Positions 1-7,535 of a DNA stretch of 64,000 bases are shown here, piece by piece. Position 1 is the first letter of the stretch, and each line of letters starts with the position of its first letter. Under the pieces are notes generated by a model. The model was not told the origin of the DNA. It was given only the letters and a program-made list of their open reading frames with translations, and ran no database searches. Origin of the DNA: Pilibacter termitis (GTDB lineage Bacteria; Bacillota; Bacilli; Lactobacillales; Streptococcaceae); the NCBI RefSeq assembly GCF_900167335.1, contig NZ_FUXI01000003.1, positions 1 through 64,000 on the forward strand, given 5' to 3'. The position numbers and the translations under genes are program-made.

Positions 1-16
1 AGGGATTTACGACGAG

Positions 17-132
17 TGTGGTGGCGATAGCAACGAGGAGACACCTGTTCCCATGCCGAACACAGAAGTTAAGCTCGTTTACGCCGAAGGTAGTTGGGGG
101 TTGCCCCCTGTGAGACTAGGGAGTCGCCACGC
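17..132 (+). rRNA. rrf: 5S ribosomal RNA
   Basis: A 5S rRNA of about 116 nt. The 5' and 3' ends (tgtggtggcg and cgccacgc) pair as helix I. The conserved internal block cctgttcccatgccgaacac and the following gaagttaagc are present. It lies 8 nt before a tRNA, as at the end of a Firmicutes rRNA operon; the 16S and 23S genes would lie left of the window. Ends are set by comparison with the family and may be off by 1-3 nt. Confidence 0.96.
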
Positions 133-140
133 TCTAATAT

Positions 141-211
141 GCGGGTGTAGTTTAGTGGTAAAACTACAGCCTTCCAAGCTGTTGTCGCGAGTTCGATTCT
201 CGTCACCCGCT
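141..211 (+). tRNA. tRNA-Gly (TCC)
   Basis: Full cloverleaf. The acceptor arms gcgggtg and cacccgc pair, the D-loop has agtggtaa, the anticodon loop is cttccaa (anticodon TCC), and the T-arm contains gttcgattc. The discriminator is T211 and no CCA is encoded. It follows the 5S gene directly, so it is probably co-transcribed with the rRNA operon. Confidence 0.96.
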
Positions 212-218
212 TAAAAAG

Positions 219-245
219 ACTAGCAGTTGGCTAGTTTTTTTCTTT
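219..245 (+). terminator. Terminator of the rRNA/tRNA operon
   Basis: Stem actagc/gctagt with a 5-nt loop, followed by a long T-run, directly after tRNA-Gly. Confidence 0.85.
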
Positions 246-341
246 TTTTTAAAAATGTACTTTATCTTTCGGATTTTTCATCCATTTTTCCTTGACAATG
301 AACTTATTGCTAAAATTTATTTCACTAAGAGAAGCACCCCA

Positions 342-370
342 TTGACAACCCAACCCTTTCCCTGTATAGT
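342..370 (+). promoter_or_regulatory. Promoter of the T-box leader and amino-acid ABC operon
   Basis: A perfect -35 TTGACA (342-347) and -10 TATAGT (365-370) are separated by 17 bp. They lie about 60 nt before the first T-box structures, so the leader would start near 377. Confidence 0.8.
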
Positions 371-429
371 ATTCTTATACACAAAAAACAAAGACCAAGC
401 TTCAACCCTTTGTTCTTTTCAAAGAGAGC

Positions 430-690
430 CCTGTTTGCTGTGAATGGGTAGAGAAGAAGGAGATGCTGTTTCGATTTTAAACTTAATGTAAAAATCATTT
501 TAGAGTTGAAACAGGATGAAATCACACTTGGGAGTTGATTTTCTGAAAACAGTAGGAGAATACCGTTGGCGACGTTATAGCTAGAGCTTTGGCTCGTTGA
601 GGTTATATTTGTAAAAATATAATGAAAAAAGGTGGTACCACGTATTGTTCGTCCTTTAGGTTTTTGCCTAGAGGATTTTTTGTTTTCAGA
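430..690 (+). promoter_or_regulatory. T-box leader (tRNA-sensing riboswitch)
   Basis: A T-box leader precedes the amino-acid ABC operon. The antiterminator core aaggtggtaccacg (629-642) is followed by ttcgtcc and a competing terminator hairpin, tcctttagg/cctagagga plus T-run (652-681). Upstream lies a long Stem I with the ggagatg and gaaacagg elements typical of the class. By the usual rule that the specifier codon follows GAA, the specifier would be AAC (Asn) at 548-550; this reading is tentative, and CAG or AAA in shifted registers cannot be excluded without folding. Uncharged cognate tRNA would stabilise the antiterminator and turn the importer on when that amino acid is scarce. Confidence 0.88.
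652..681 (+). terminator. Regulated terminator of the T-box leader
   Basis: A 9-bp stem (tcctttagg with cctagagga), a 6-nt loop and six T residues, immediately after the T-box core. It is mutually exclusive with the antiterminator. Confidence 0.85.
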
Positions 691-754
691 AAACAACTTA
701 TTTAGAGGTGCTTTTTAGGAATATCCTAAAAATATTAGAATCAGGAGGTTTTTT

Positions 755-1399
755 ATGAACTATATTGTAGAAATTTTACCAGCATTGCTTAGTGGAGCGA
801 TGATGACGGTGAAAGTATTTGTTGTTACATTAATCGGAGCTATGCCACTTGGAATTTTAGTTGCCTTTGGATTATTGTCAAGATTTCGGATTGTGCGATA
901 TGTCCTCAACACGTATGTATGGATTATGCGTGGTACACCGCTTTTACTTCAACTTATCTTTGTTTTTTACGGTTTACCATTGCTAAACGGCATTGTCTTT
1001 GAACGCTACGATGCAGCGATTGTAGCATTTGTGTTGAATTATGCTGCTTATTTCGCTGAAATTTTCCGTGGCGGCATTCAATCGGTACCTGACGGTCAGC
1101 GAGAGGCGGCACGTGTTCTTGGGCTGAATCAAGTGCAGACGATTACCAAAATTGTTCTACCACAAGTAATCAAAGTTGTTCTTCCTTCGATTGTCAACGA
1201 GGTAGTTACGCTTGTCAAAGACTCTTCTTTGATTTATGTAATCGGCTTGGGTGATTTGTTGCGGGCAGGGCAAATTGCGATGAATCGTGATGTGAGTATT
1301 TTACCAATGATTTTTGTCGGTCTGATTTATCTGTTTATCATTGGAATATTGACTTTGGTTGCCAAAAGAGTGGAGAAATATTTTAGCTATTATAAATAG
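755..1399 (+). CDS. Amino-acid ABC transporter permease (HisM/GlnP family)
   Basis: A polar amino-acid importer membrane subunit of 214 residues, with about five hydrophobic segments and no fused binding domain. The EAA loop is visible near residues 112-130 (GQREAARVLGLNQ), which contacts the ATPase. WIMRGTPLLLQ and NYAAYFAEIFRGGIQSV are hallmarks of the HisM/GlnP permease family. The start follows the ribosome site tcaggagg. It is first in a permease-ATPase-binding protein operon under T-box control, which implies uptake of the amino acid sensed by the leader, tentatively asparagine. Substrate is inferred only. Confidence 0.92.
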   Translation: MNYIVEILPALLSGAMMTVKVFVVTLIGAMPLGILVAFGLLSRFRIVRYVLNTYVWIMRGTPLLLQLIFVFYGLPLLNGIVFERYDAAIVAFVLNYAAYFAEIFRGGIQSVPDGQREAARVLGLNQVQTITKIVLPQVIKVVLPSIVNEVVTLVKDSSLIYVIGLGDLLRAGQIAMNRDVSILPMIFVGLIYLFIIGILTLVAKRVEKYFSYYK

Positions 1400-1421
1400 T
1401 CGGATAAGAGAGGAACGCTGT

Positions 1422-2060
1422 ATGCTAGAAATAAAAAATTTGACGAAAAAGTTCGGAGAACGGTTGATTATTGACCATTTAAATTTGAAAATTGATGACG
1501 GGGATATTTTGACGGTTGTTGGAGAAAGTGGTGGTGGAAAAACGACACTTTTGCGTATTTTGGCTGGACTAGAGACGAAAACGAGTGGAGAGATTTTGCT
1601 AGATGGTAATGAAATTCACCCAGAAGTGCTGGATACGAAAGAACAAGTGATGGGCGTGGTATTTCAGGATTTTCAGCTGTTTCCACATTTGTCAGTTTTG
1701 GAAAATATTACCCTTGCACCAATAAATGTTTTGAAAATAACTCGTGAAAATGCGAACACTGAGGCAATGGGACTACTTGAGCAATTAGGATTGAGCGGGA
1801 AGGAACGTCTTTATCCGTATCAGCTATCTGGAGGGCAAAAACAACGTGTAGCACTTGCACGAGCACTTGCAATGAAACCAAAGATTTTAGGCTATGATGA
1901 ACCAACAAGTGCGTTAGACCCAGAGCTTAGACGACAAGTAGAAGAAATGATTTTAGAGCTGAAAACAACAGGTGTAACGCAAATTGTTGTCACGCATGAC
2001 CTTGAGTTTGCTGAAAAGATTAGTGATAAAATGCTCAAAGTCGAGGCTTTAAAGGAATAG
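1422..2060 (+). CDS. Amino-acid ABC transporter ATP-binding protein (GlnQ family)
   Basis: Cytoplasmic ATPase of 212 residues. Visible are Walker A GESGGGKTT, the Q-loop VVFQDFQLFPH, the signature QLSGGQKQRVALARAL, Walker B (ILGYDEPTSALDP) and switch histidine VVTHD. In Walker B the usual hydrophobic residue just before DE is Y. The ATG at 1422 is chosen because MLEIKNLTKKFG matches the family N terminus and aagagagg lies upstream; the earlier in-frame ATG at 1359 lies inside the permease gene. It is 22 nt downstream of the permease and powers the same importer. Confidence 0.93.
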   Translation: MLEIKNLTKKFGERLIIDHLNLKIDDGDILTVVGESGGGKTTLLRILAGLETKTSGEILLDGNEIHPEVLDTKEQVMGVVFQDFQLFPHLSVLENITLAPINVLKITRENANTEAMGLLEQLGLSGKERLYPYQLSGGQKQRVALARALAMKPKILGYDEPTSALDPELRRQVEEMILELKTTGVTQIVVTHDLEFAEKISDKMLKVEALKE

Positions 2061-2069
2061 AGGTGGAAA

Positions 2070-2894
2070 ATGAAAAAACTAAGGAAAATGCTCTCTTTTC
2101 TTGCCTTATTGCTTGTACTTTCTGCCTGTCAAGGAGTGCGTGTAAAGGAAAAAGGAAATTCATGGGCAAGAATTGAACAAAATAAACGAGTGATTGTTGG
2201 CTTAGATGATACGTTCGTGCCAATGGGCTTTCAGGAAAAAGATGGGAAATTGACAGGTTTTGACGTTGATTTAGCGAGAGCTGTTTTTGATTTGTATGAT
2301 ATAAAAGTTGATTTTCAAGCAATAGATTGGAATATGAAAGAAAATGAGCTAAACAATCAGACAATCGACTTGATTTGGAACGGTTATACGGTGAATGATG
2401 AACGTGTGAAAAAAGTTGCTTTCTCAAAGCCTTATATGAAAAATATGCAAGTTCTTGTCACGATGAAAAGTGCGGATATTACAAGTTTTTCAGCAATGAA
2501 AGGCAAAATTTTAGGAGCTCAAAATGGTTCTAGCGGACTAGACGTACTAAATGGTCAACCGAAAATTTTGAAGCAATACATTCAAGGTGAGCCTGTATTG
2601 TATGAAGGGTTTAACGAGGCATTAATGGATTTACGTGTCGGACGTATTCAAGGATTGTTGATTGATAGAGTGTACGCAGATTATTATTTATCAAAAGATG
2701 GCGACAAAGAAAAATATCGCATTCTTTCTGGAGACTTTGAAACAGAAGATTTTGCAGTAGGAGCAAGAAAACAAGACAGGCAATTAGTCAACAAAATAAA
2801 CGAAGCCTTAAAAGAATTAGTTCAAAACGGCACATTTGAAAAAATCTCAATCAAATGGTTTGGTGAAGATGTAGCGACTGAGGAAATAAGATAA
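2070..2894 (+). CDS. Amino-acid ABC transporter substrate-binding lipoprotein
   Basis: An extracellular solute-binding protein (SBP_bac_3 fold) of 274 residues, anchored by a lipid. The signal peptide ends in lipobox LSAC with Cys20. The family features VGLDDTFVPMGFQEKDGKLTGFDVDL near residues 43-70 (seen here as VGLDDTFVPMGF and LTGFDVDLA) and NGYTVNDER in the ligand region are present. It is last in the T-box operon, 9 nt after the ATPase. Polar amino acids are the family substrates; which one is bound here is not readable from sequence. Confidence 0.92.
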   Translation: MKKLRKMLSFLALLLVLSACQGVRVKEKGNSWARIEQNKRVIVGLDDTFVPMGFQEKDGKLTGFDVDLARAVFDLYDIKVDFQAIDWNMKENELNNQTIDLIWNGYTVNDERVKKVAFSKPYMKNMQVLVTMKSADITSFSAMKGKILGAQNGSSGLDVLNGQPKILKQYIQGEPVLYEGFNEALMDLRVGRIQGLLIDRVYADYYLSKDGDKEKYRILSGDFETEDFAVGARKQDRQLVNKINEALKELVQNGTFEKISIKWFGEDVATEEIR

Positions 2895-3021
2895 GGTACC
2901 TCTAAAAACTCCAGCCCCTAGTAGCTAGGCAGATGAAAAGCTAAGAGGGGCGTTCAGGAGTTTGACGAAGAAAATCGGAAAACTAGCAATTTTGGATAAG
3001 CGTGAGTTTTTAGAGGTGCCC
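2895..3021 (+). repeat. Composite intergenic repeat (family B with a family A fragment inside)
   Basis: The ends are imperfect inverted repeats: ggtacctctaaaaactc at the left and gagtttttagaggtgccc at the right. The middle carries a short family A piece (agcccctagtagctag, then aagctaagaggggcgttcag). The right half contains the family B block aaaactagcaattttggataag. Other family B copies lie at 12231-12274, 32698-32976 and 45187-45257. Confidence 0.85.
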
Positions 3022-3203
3022 ATATTACCAAGAATGAAAACGTTTTGTCAAGAGCAGTGTTCATTTGTAAAAAAAATGAGCTGATTTACCGAAAAAATGA
3101 GCTATTTTGCTATCCCGCGAATAAACAAAATATGATATAGTGTAGATAAATATTTTGCAACAAATCGATTGGGTGTTTTGAAATGAAAATAACGGAGGGG
3201 AAA
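3022..3203 (+). promoter_or_regulatory. Upstream region of the ABC-2 exporter with a direct repeat
   Basis: No gene seen. Two copies of aaaaaatgagct followed by att lie 24 bp apart (about 3070-3105). They are followed by an AT-rich stretch containing tatagt, a plausible -10, near 3135-3140. The repeats could be an operator, but no regulator is encoded next to it. Confidence 0.35.
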
Positions 3204-4346
3204 ATGAGGAAAAGATTGAATTTTGAATGGAAATTATTTTTAGAAAAAAAGAATATTATAGTGATTTTCTTGATTTCAGCGATGTTTTTTTTGTCATTTG
3301 GTATGATAAGACCTTCATTGGATACTAAAGAAGATTTGATAGCTGGATGGAAAGAAGACTTAGAACTTAATCCTATTAGTTTAGACGAAAAACAAAAAGC
3401 TCTCGAATCGGGGGATGAACACTGGATAGCAGCAATAGAAATTGCAGAAAGAGCTAACGATCTTACTCGACAGCTAATCAAAGTGTTAAAAGAAGAGGAT
3501 TGGAGTACTTATTATAAACTAGAATATCAGAGAAAAGAATTATTGTATGAAATAGCTGATGATAAAGAAATAAGTCCTATGAAAGAGAAAGAACCAAAAC
3601 TTTATTTACATTTAAAAAAACTTGAAGCTCAACGAGATTATTTCATCAAGAAAAATCTCCCAATCACCGAAAATATAGGAAATCCTGCAAGTAACTGGGG
3701 GACGCTATCAAACACACTATCTGAATGCTCGAATTTCTTAGTAATCATGCTCTTTGCAATTTTATTTTGTGACTTTTTAACAAACTCATTTGAAAAATCG
3801 AATATTTATCTATACTCTTTCACAAGAAAGAAAAAAAGTAGCATTATTATCTCTAAACTACTGATTCAACTTTCTACAAGTGTAATTTTTTCTGTCTTAT
3901 GTTTCGGGTTGCTTTTTACAGTAAAAGGAGCGATATACGGAATGGGAACATCGAAATATCCAATAGCAATCGGCAATGATGTAAAGAACTTTTCATTTAT
4001 TTCATCTCCAGAATTATTGCTTCGCTACATTCCGTATTACTTTCTAGTCTTGCTATTCTTGATTACGTTTTTTCTCTTCTTAGGTGCTTATTTGAGAAAA
4101 AGTTTAGTAAGTCTAGGTTTATTTTTATTATCGTACTATGGTTTCACGTTAATCAAAGATTTTGGTGTCATGAAAGTGATTAGTCCGTTTATCCCATATA
4201 ACTATTTAGATACTTATGGAGTCATTACACAAACAGATTTCTCCTTTTCAAAGGAATCATTCTTGATAGGCGTTCTTTACCTTCTAGTGCTTTCGGTAAT
4301 TTTTTATGCTTTGACTGTAAGGAAGATGAATAAATTAGAAATATAA
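3204..4346 (+). CDS. ABC-2 type exporter permease, first paralogue
   Basis: Integral membrane protein of 380 residues. One membrane segment lies near residues 18-36, then a charged extracytoplasmic stretch of about 130 residues rich in Lys and Glu, then five or six membrane segments in the C-terminal half. This is the layout of ABC-2 family permeases. The ATG at 3204 is chosen because aacggagggg precedes it and MRKRLNFEWKLF aligns with the start of the paralogue at 5041. It ends in VRKMNKLEI, identical to the end of that paralogue. Substrate is unknown; such systems often export peptides or give bacteriocin or drug resistance. Confidence 0.82.
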   Translation: MRKRLNFEWKLFLEKKNIIVIFLISAMFFLSFGMIRPSLDTKEDLIAGWKEDLELNPISLDEKQKALESGDEHWIAAIEIAERANDLTRQLIKVLKEEDWSTYYKLEYQRKELLYEIADDKEISPMKEKEPKLYLHLKKLEAQRDYFIKKNLPITENIGNPASNWGTLSNTLSECSNFLVIMLFAILFCDFLTNSFEKSNIYLYSFTRKKKSSIIISKLLIQLSTSVIFSVLCFGLLFTVKGAIYGMGTSKYPIAIGNDVKNFSFISSPELLLRYIPYYFLVLLFLITFFLFLGAYLRKSLVSLGLFLLSYYGFTLIKDFGVMKVISPFIPYNYLDTYGVITQTDFSFSKESFLIGVLYLLVLSVIFYALTVRKMNKLEI

Positions 4347-4364
4347 TGAATATGGAGGAAGCAG

Positions 4365-5063
4365 ATGATTACAGTAAAAAATATCAAAAAATCTTTTAAA
4401 AAACAGGTCGTGTTTAGTAATTTATCACTGTCTATAAAAAAACCGAGTATTGCATGTTTTATAGGACCAAATGGAATTGGAAAAACGACGCTTTTGAAAG
4501 TAATTTCTGGAATTTTGCATAAAGATGAGGGACACATCTTCATTGATGAGAAGGAAATTTTTTCAACAAACGATTCATTTGGAAAGGTCTCGTTTTTTGT
4601 AAACGAAAGTATTCTCATAGAAAATTTGACAGGTAGAGAACATTTGTTATTGTTGTTAGAAAGCCAGAAAGAAAGAACGGAAAAATTAATCAATTATTTT
4701 CAAGCAGAAGAATTAATGAAGAAAAAAGTGAAAAGTTATTCTCTAGGAATGAGACAAATTTTACTTATTATTCTTACGTGCAGTTTTGATGTGCCGATTT
4801 TAATCTTTGATGAAATTTTAAATGGACTAGACCCAAAAAATAGAAGAAAAGCGATGAATCTACTGATGAAATTAAAGAAAGAGAAAATCATTCTCCTTTC
4901 CTCTCATCAATTAACAGAAATATCTGAGATAGCTGATGATGTTTATTTTTTATATGACAACACCTTAGAAAAAGTAGAAGATATGTCACAAGCACGTTCT
5001 TTGGAAAATCTTTATCTAGAGAAAACAATGGGGGAATTTGATGATACAGAGATTGAAATTTGA
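4365..5063 (+). CDS. ABC exporter ATP-binding protein
   Basis: A 232-residue ATPase. It has Walker A GPNGIGKTTLLK (residues about 36-47), a divergent signature YSLGMRQ (LGMRQ in place of LSGGQ, as in many drug or bacteriocin-resistance ATPases), Walker B ILIFDEILNGLDP and switch SSHQL. Overlap with the next gene is 23 nt and the gap from the previous one is 18 nt, so the three genes form one unit. It probably energises both flanking permeases. Confidence 0.88.
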   Translation: MITVKNIKKSFKKQVVFSNLSLSIKKPSIACFIGPNGIGKTTLLKVISGILHKDEGHIFIDEKEIFSTNDSFGKVSFFVNESILIENLTGREHLLLLLESQKERTEKLINYFQAEELMKKKVKSYSLGMRQILLIILTCSFDVPILIFDEILNGLDPKNRRKAMNLLMKLKKEKIILLSSHQLTEISEIADDVYFLYDNTLEKVEDMSQARSLENLYLEKTMGEFDDTEIEI

Positions 5064-6195
5064 ATGGAAATCTTTTCTTGTAATGAAAAATGCACTCCTT
5101 CTCTGTCTATTACTTGTTCTGTTTTTATTTAATTTTAGCACTTTGTCATTTACTCAAGAAGATATGATGAGTAATTATATTGGTTCTTTAGACCAAGAGA
5201 TAAGAATTTACTCCATTAATTTAGAAAAAGAGAAAAAGTTGGCAAAAGAGTCAGGAAATGAAGTAGGTCTTGAGAATTTGAAATGGAAAGACGAAACACT
5301 TGATTTAATGAATCATCAAATTACAGCACTACGACGTGGGGATTGGAATGAGTATTATATTTTGCAATATAAAAAGAACAATCTTTCATCTAATAATGGT
5401 GTGAAAAAGAACTTGGAAGAATTGAGGGAAAGGGATCCTAAATTATATTTGCAACTAAAAAAAGATGACGCTTTAATCGCTCGTTTTGTGGAAAAAAAGA
5501 TTCCGATTACCGAAGATATAATGCACCCGTTGACTGCATGGGGAACTTTAGAAGATACTTTGAAATTCGCTTCCAATTTCATAGTCATCATGCTTTTTTC
5601 GATTCTATTTTGTGATTTTTTGACAAATAATTTTGAGAAATCGACTATTTATCTTTACTCATTTACAAGAAAGAAAAAAAGAACAATTATAGATTCTAAG
5701 TTGTTTGTTCAATTTTTTAGTACTGCGATATTTTTGATTTTTTCTTTAGGTTTACTTATCGTAAGTAAAGCAATGATAAATGGATTTGGTACGTCGAAAT
5801 TTCCAGTAGTCATAGGGAATGATATTTACCGACTTGATTTTTCATATATTTCAGCACCAGAGTTGGTTATTTCTTATGTTCCTTACTATTTTGTGGTACT
5901 ACTATTTTTAGGTATCTTATTTCTTTTCCTAGGTGCTTACTTGAAAAAAACATTATTAAGTTTAGGAGTATTCTTGGTGTCCTATTATGGTTTCACGTTA
6001 ATCAAGGATTCAGAGATGATGAAAACGTTTAGTCCTTTTATCCCATATAGTTATTTGGATGTTTACGGAGTTATTACGCAAACAGACTTATATTTTCCGA
6101 GAGCCTCTTTCTTGATAGGGATTATCTACCTTCTTACGCTTTCAGTATTTTTTTATGCTTTGACTGTAAGAAAGATGAATAAATTGGAAATTTAA
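5041..6195 (+). CDS. ABC-2 type exporter permease, second paralogue
   Basis: A 384-residue membrane protein closely related to the product of 3204-4346 along its whole length. Shared blocks include ILFCDFLTN, IYLYSFTRKKK, SYYGFTLIKD, YGVITQTD and ALTVRKMNKLEI. The extracytoplasmic loop has diverged more than the membrane parts. The ATG at 5041 follows gggggaa and overlaps the ATPase gene by 23 nt, suggesting translational coupling. A TTG three bases earlier is the alternative. The pair looks like a local duplication that turned a homodimeric permease into a heterodimer. Confidence 0.85.
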   Translation: MIQRLKFEWKSFLVMKNALLLCLLLVLFLFNFSTLSFTQEDMMSNYIGSLDQEIRIYSINLEKEKKLAKESGNEVGLENLKWKDETLDLMNHQITALRRGDWNEYYILQYKKNNLSSNNGVKKNLEELRERDPKLYLQLKKDDALIARFVEKKIPITEDIMHPLTAWGTLEDTLKFASNFIVIMLFSILFCDFLTNNFEKSTIYLYSFTRKKKRTIIDSKLFVQFFSTAIFLIFSLGLLIVSKAMINGFGTSKFPVVIGNDIYRLDFSYISAPELVISYVPYYFVVLLFLGILFLFLGAYLKKTLLSLGVFLVSYYGFTLIKDSEMMKTFSPFIPYSYLDVYGVITQTDLYFPRASFLIGIIYLLTLSVFFYALTVRKMNKLEI

Positions 6196-6251
6196 TGGTA
6201 TTTCTAAAACGTTCATGTCGTAATTTATGTGAAGGCATGAAGTTTCTATCC

Positions 6252-6287
6252 TAAAAAACTGGAAATAACCGCATTTTCAGTTTTTTT
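6252..6287 (+). terminator. Terminator after the ABC-2 operon
   Basis: aaaaaactg pairs with cagttttttt across a loop, ending in a seven-T run. Confidence 0.75.
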
Positions 6288-6299
6288 GGGATAGATAAG

Positions 6300-6400
6300 G
6301 AGTGCATATAATTGTGAGCAGTTGCCAGAACGAGGAGCAGGAGAGTGACAAAGAAAAAACAGAAATCTATCAATTGACGATAAGTGTAAGTTTTTAGCTG
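6300..6400 (+). repeat. Degenerate remnant of repeat families A and B
   Basis: attgtgagcagttgccaga (about 6311-6329) matches the 3' arm of family A, and gataagtgtaagtttttag (about 6380-6398) matches the right end of family B. The hairpin partners are missing. No ORF of note is present. Confidence 0.55.
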
Positions 6401-6404
6401 TCTC

Positions 6405-6442
6405 TTTACCAAAACTTTACAAAGTTTTACCGAAAGTTTACC
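6405..6442 (+). promoter_or_regulatory. Pho box: four TTTAC repeats upstream of pstS
   Basis: TTTACC/TTTACA units start at 6405, 6416, 6426 and 6437, so the spacing is 11, 10 and 11 bp, all on one face of the helix. This matches the direct-repeat layout of Firmicutes PhoP (PnpR) sites. A likely -10 (tagaat, 6474-6479) lies downstream of the last unit with no good -35, as expected for an activated promoter. Phosphate-starvation control of pstS is inferred. Confidence 0.72.
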
Positions 6443-6543
6443 GAAAATCCTAAAGGTTTTAATATTCATTCGTTAGAATAGTTTTTGTAAACATCATTAC
6501 AAAAATAAAAAACGCTTAGAGCGATTAGAGGAGAATTATTCTG

Positions 6544-7413
6544 ATGAAGAAATTAGTCTTAGGAACCGTTTTGTTAGGAAGTTTGTTATTGGCAGGTTGT
6601 GTGAACAATGCACCGAAAGGGGCAACGTCAAGTTCGTCAAGTGCTACAAACGAAAAAATTATCGCAGCAGGTTCTACTGCACTTCAGCCACTGGTAGATG
6701 CGGCGAAAGAAACGTATAAAGAAGGTGAAAATATTACTGTTCAAGGCGGCGGTAGTGGTTTAGGGTTGTCGCAGGTGCAAAGTAAGGCAATTACAATCGG
6801 AAATTCTGACTTATTTGCAGAAGAAAAGAAAATCGAGGACAAAAATTTACTTGACCACAAAGTAGCCGTTGTCGGTGTGGCACCAGTTGTGAACAAAGAT
6901 GCTGGCGTGAGTAATTTAACTAAAGAACAGCTGAAAGATATTTTTGCTGGTAAAGTGAAAAACTGGAAAGAAGTTGGTGGAAAAGACCAAGAAATTCAAG
7001 TGATCAATCGTGCAGAAGGTTCAGGTACTCGTTTCAATTTTGAAAAATATGCACTTGATAATATTCAAGTAGTGAAAAGTCAAGAACAAGACTCATCTGG
7101 AACAGTGAAACAAATTGTTACGACAACGCCGGGAGCAATTTCTTATCTTGCGTTTAGTTACTTTGATAAAACAATCACTGCTCTTTCTGTTGACGGTGTA
7201 GAGCCAAAAGAAGAAAATGTACAAGATAATAAATGGAAAATCTGGTCATATGAGCATATGTATACAAATGGAAAAAATGATAGTGCTGAAAAATTCATTG
7301 ATTACATTTTGAGTGATGAAGTGCAAAATGGTCCAGTGAAAGAACTTGGATACTTGCCTGTTGCGGATATGAAAGTGGAACGTGATGCCAACGGCGTGGT
7401 AACGGAGAAATAA
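6544..7413 (+). CDS. pstS: Phosphate ABC transporter substrate-binding lipoprotein PstS
   Basis: A 289-residue extracellular phosphate-binding lipoprotein. The signal peptide ends at lipobox LAGC (Cys19) and is followed by a Ser/Thr linker. Phosphate-site motifs GSTALQPLV, GGGSGLGLSQV and AEGSGTRFNFEKY are visible. The gene stands alone: no pstC, pstA, pstB or phoU follows, so the membrane part must be elsewhere. The leader holds four TTTAC repeats spaced as in PhoP sites. Confidence 0.93.
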   Translation: MKKLVLGTVLLGSLLLAGCVNNAPKGATSSSSSATNEKIIAAGSTALQPLVDAAKETYKEGENITVQGGGSGLGLSQVQSKAITIGNSDLFAEEKKIEDKNLLDHKVAVVGVAPVVNKDAGVSNLTKEQLKDIFAGKVKNWKEVGGKDQEIQVINRAEGSGTRFNFEKYALDNIQVVKSQEQDSSGTVKQIVTTTPGAISYLAFSYFDKTITALSVDGVEPKEENVQDNKWKIWSYEHMYTNGKNDSAEKFIDYILSDEVQNGPVKELGYLPVADMKVERDANGVVTEK

Positions 7414-7419
7414 TGATGA

Positions 7420-7455
7420 AGATGTGTAAGCGAGCAGCCTACACATCTTTTATTT
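7420..7455 (+). terminator. pstS terminator
   Basis: agatgtgta pairs with tacacatct; a T-rich tail follows. Confidence 0.75.
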
Positions 7456-7484
7456 ACACTGGGAAAATAAACGGGAATGTAAAC

Positions 7485-7529
7485 GAAGAACCATACAACT
7501 CTACAAAATAGAGAGTTCTATGGTTCTTC
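7485..7529. terminator. Palindrome between convergent pstS and nrdF
   Basis: gaagaaccatacaactct pairs with agagttctatggttcttc around an 8-9 nt loop. It sits just beyond the nrdF stop and has no clear T-run on either strand, so it may be a bidirectional terminator or a 3' end stabiliser. Confidence 0.6.
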
Positions 7530-7535
7530 ACGATT

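Noticed and set aside
255-696. Small ORFs on both strands before the amino-acid ABC operon
   Set aside because: The region is a promoter and T-box leader; the ORFs cross the antiterminator and terminator.
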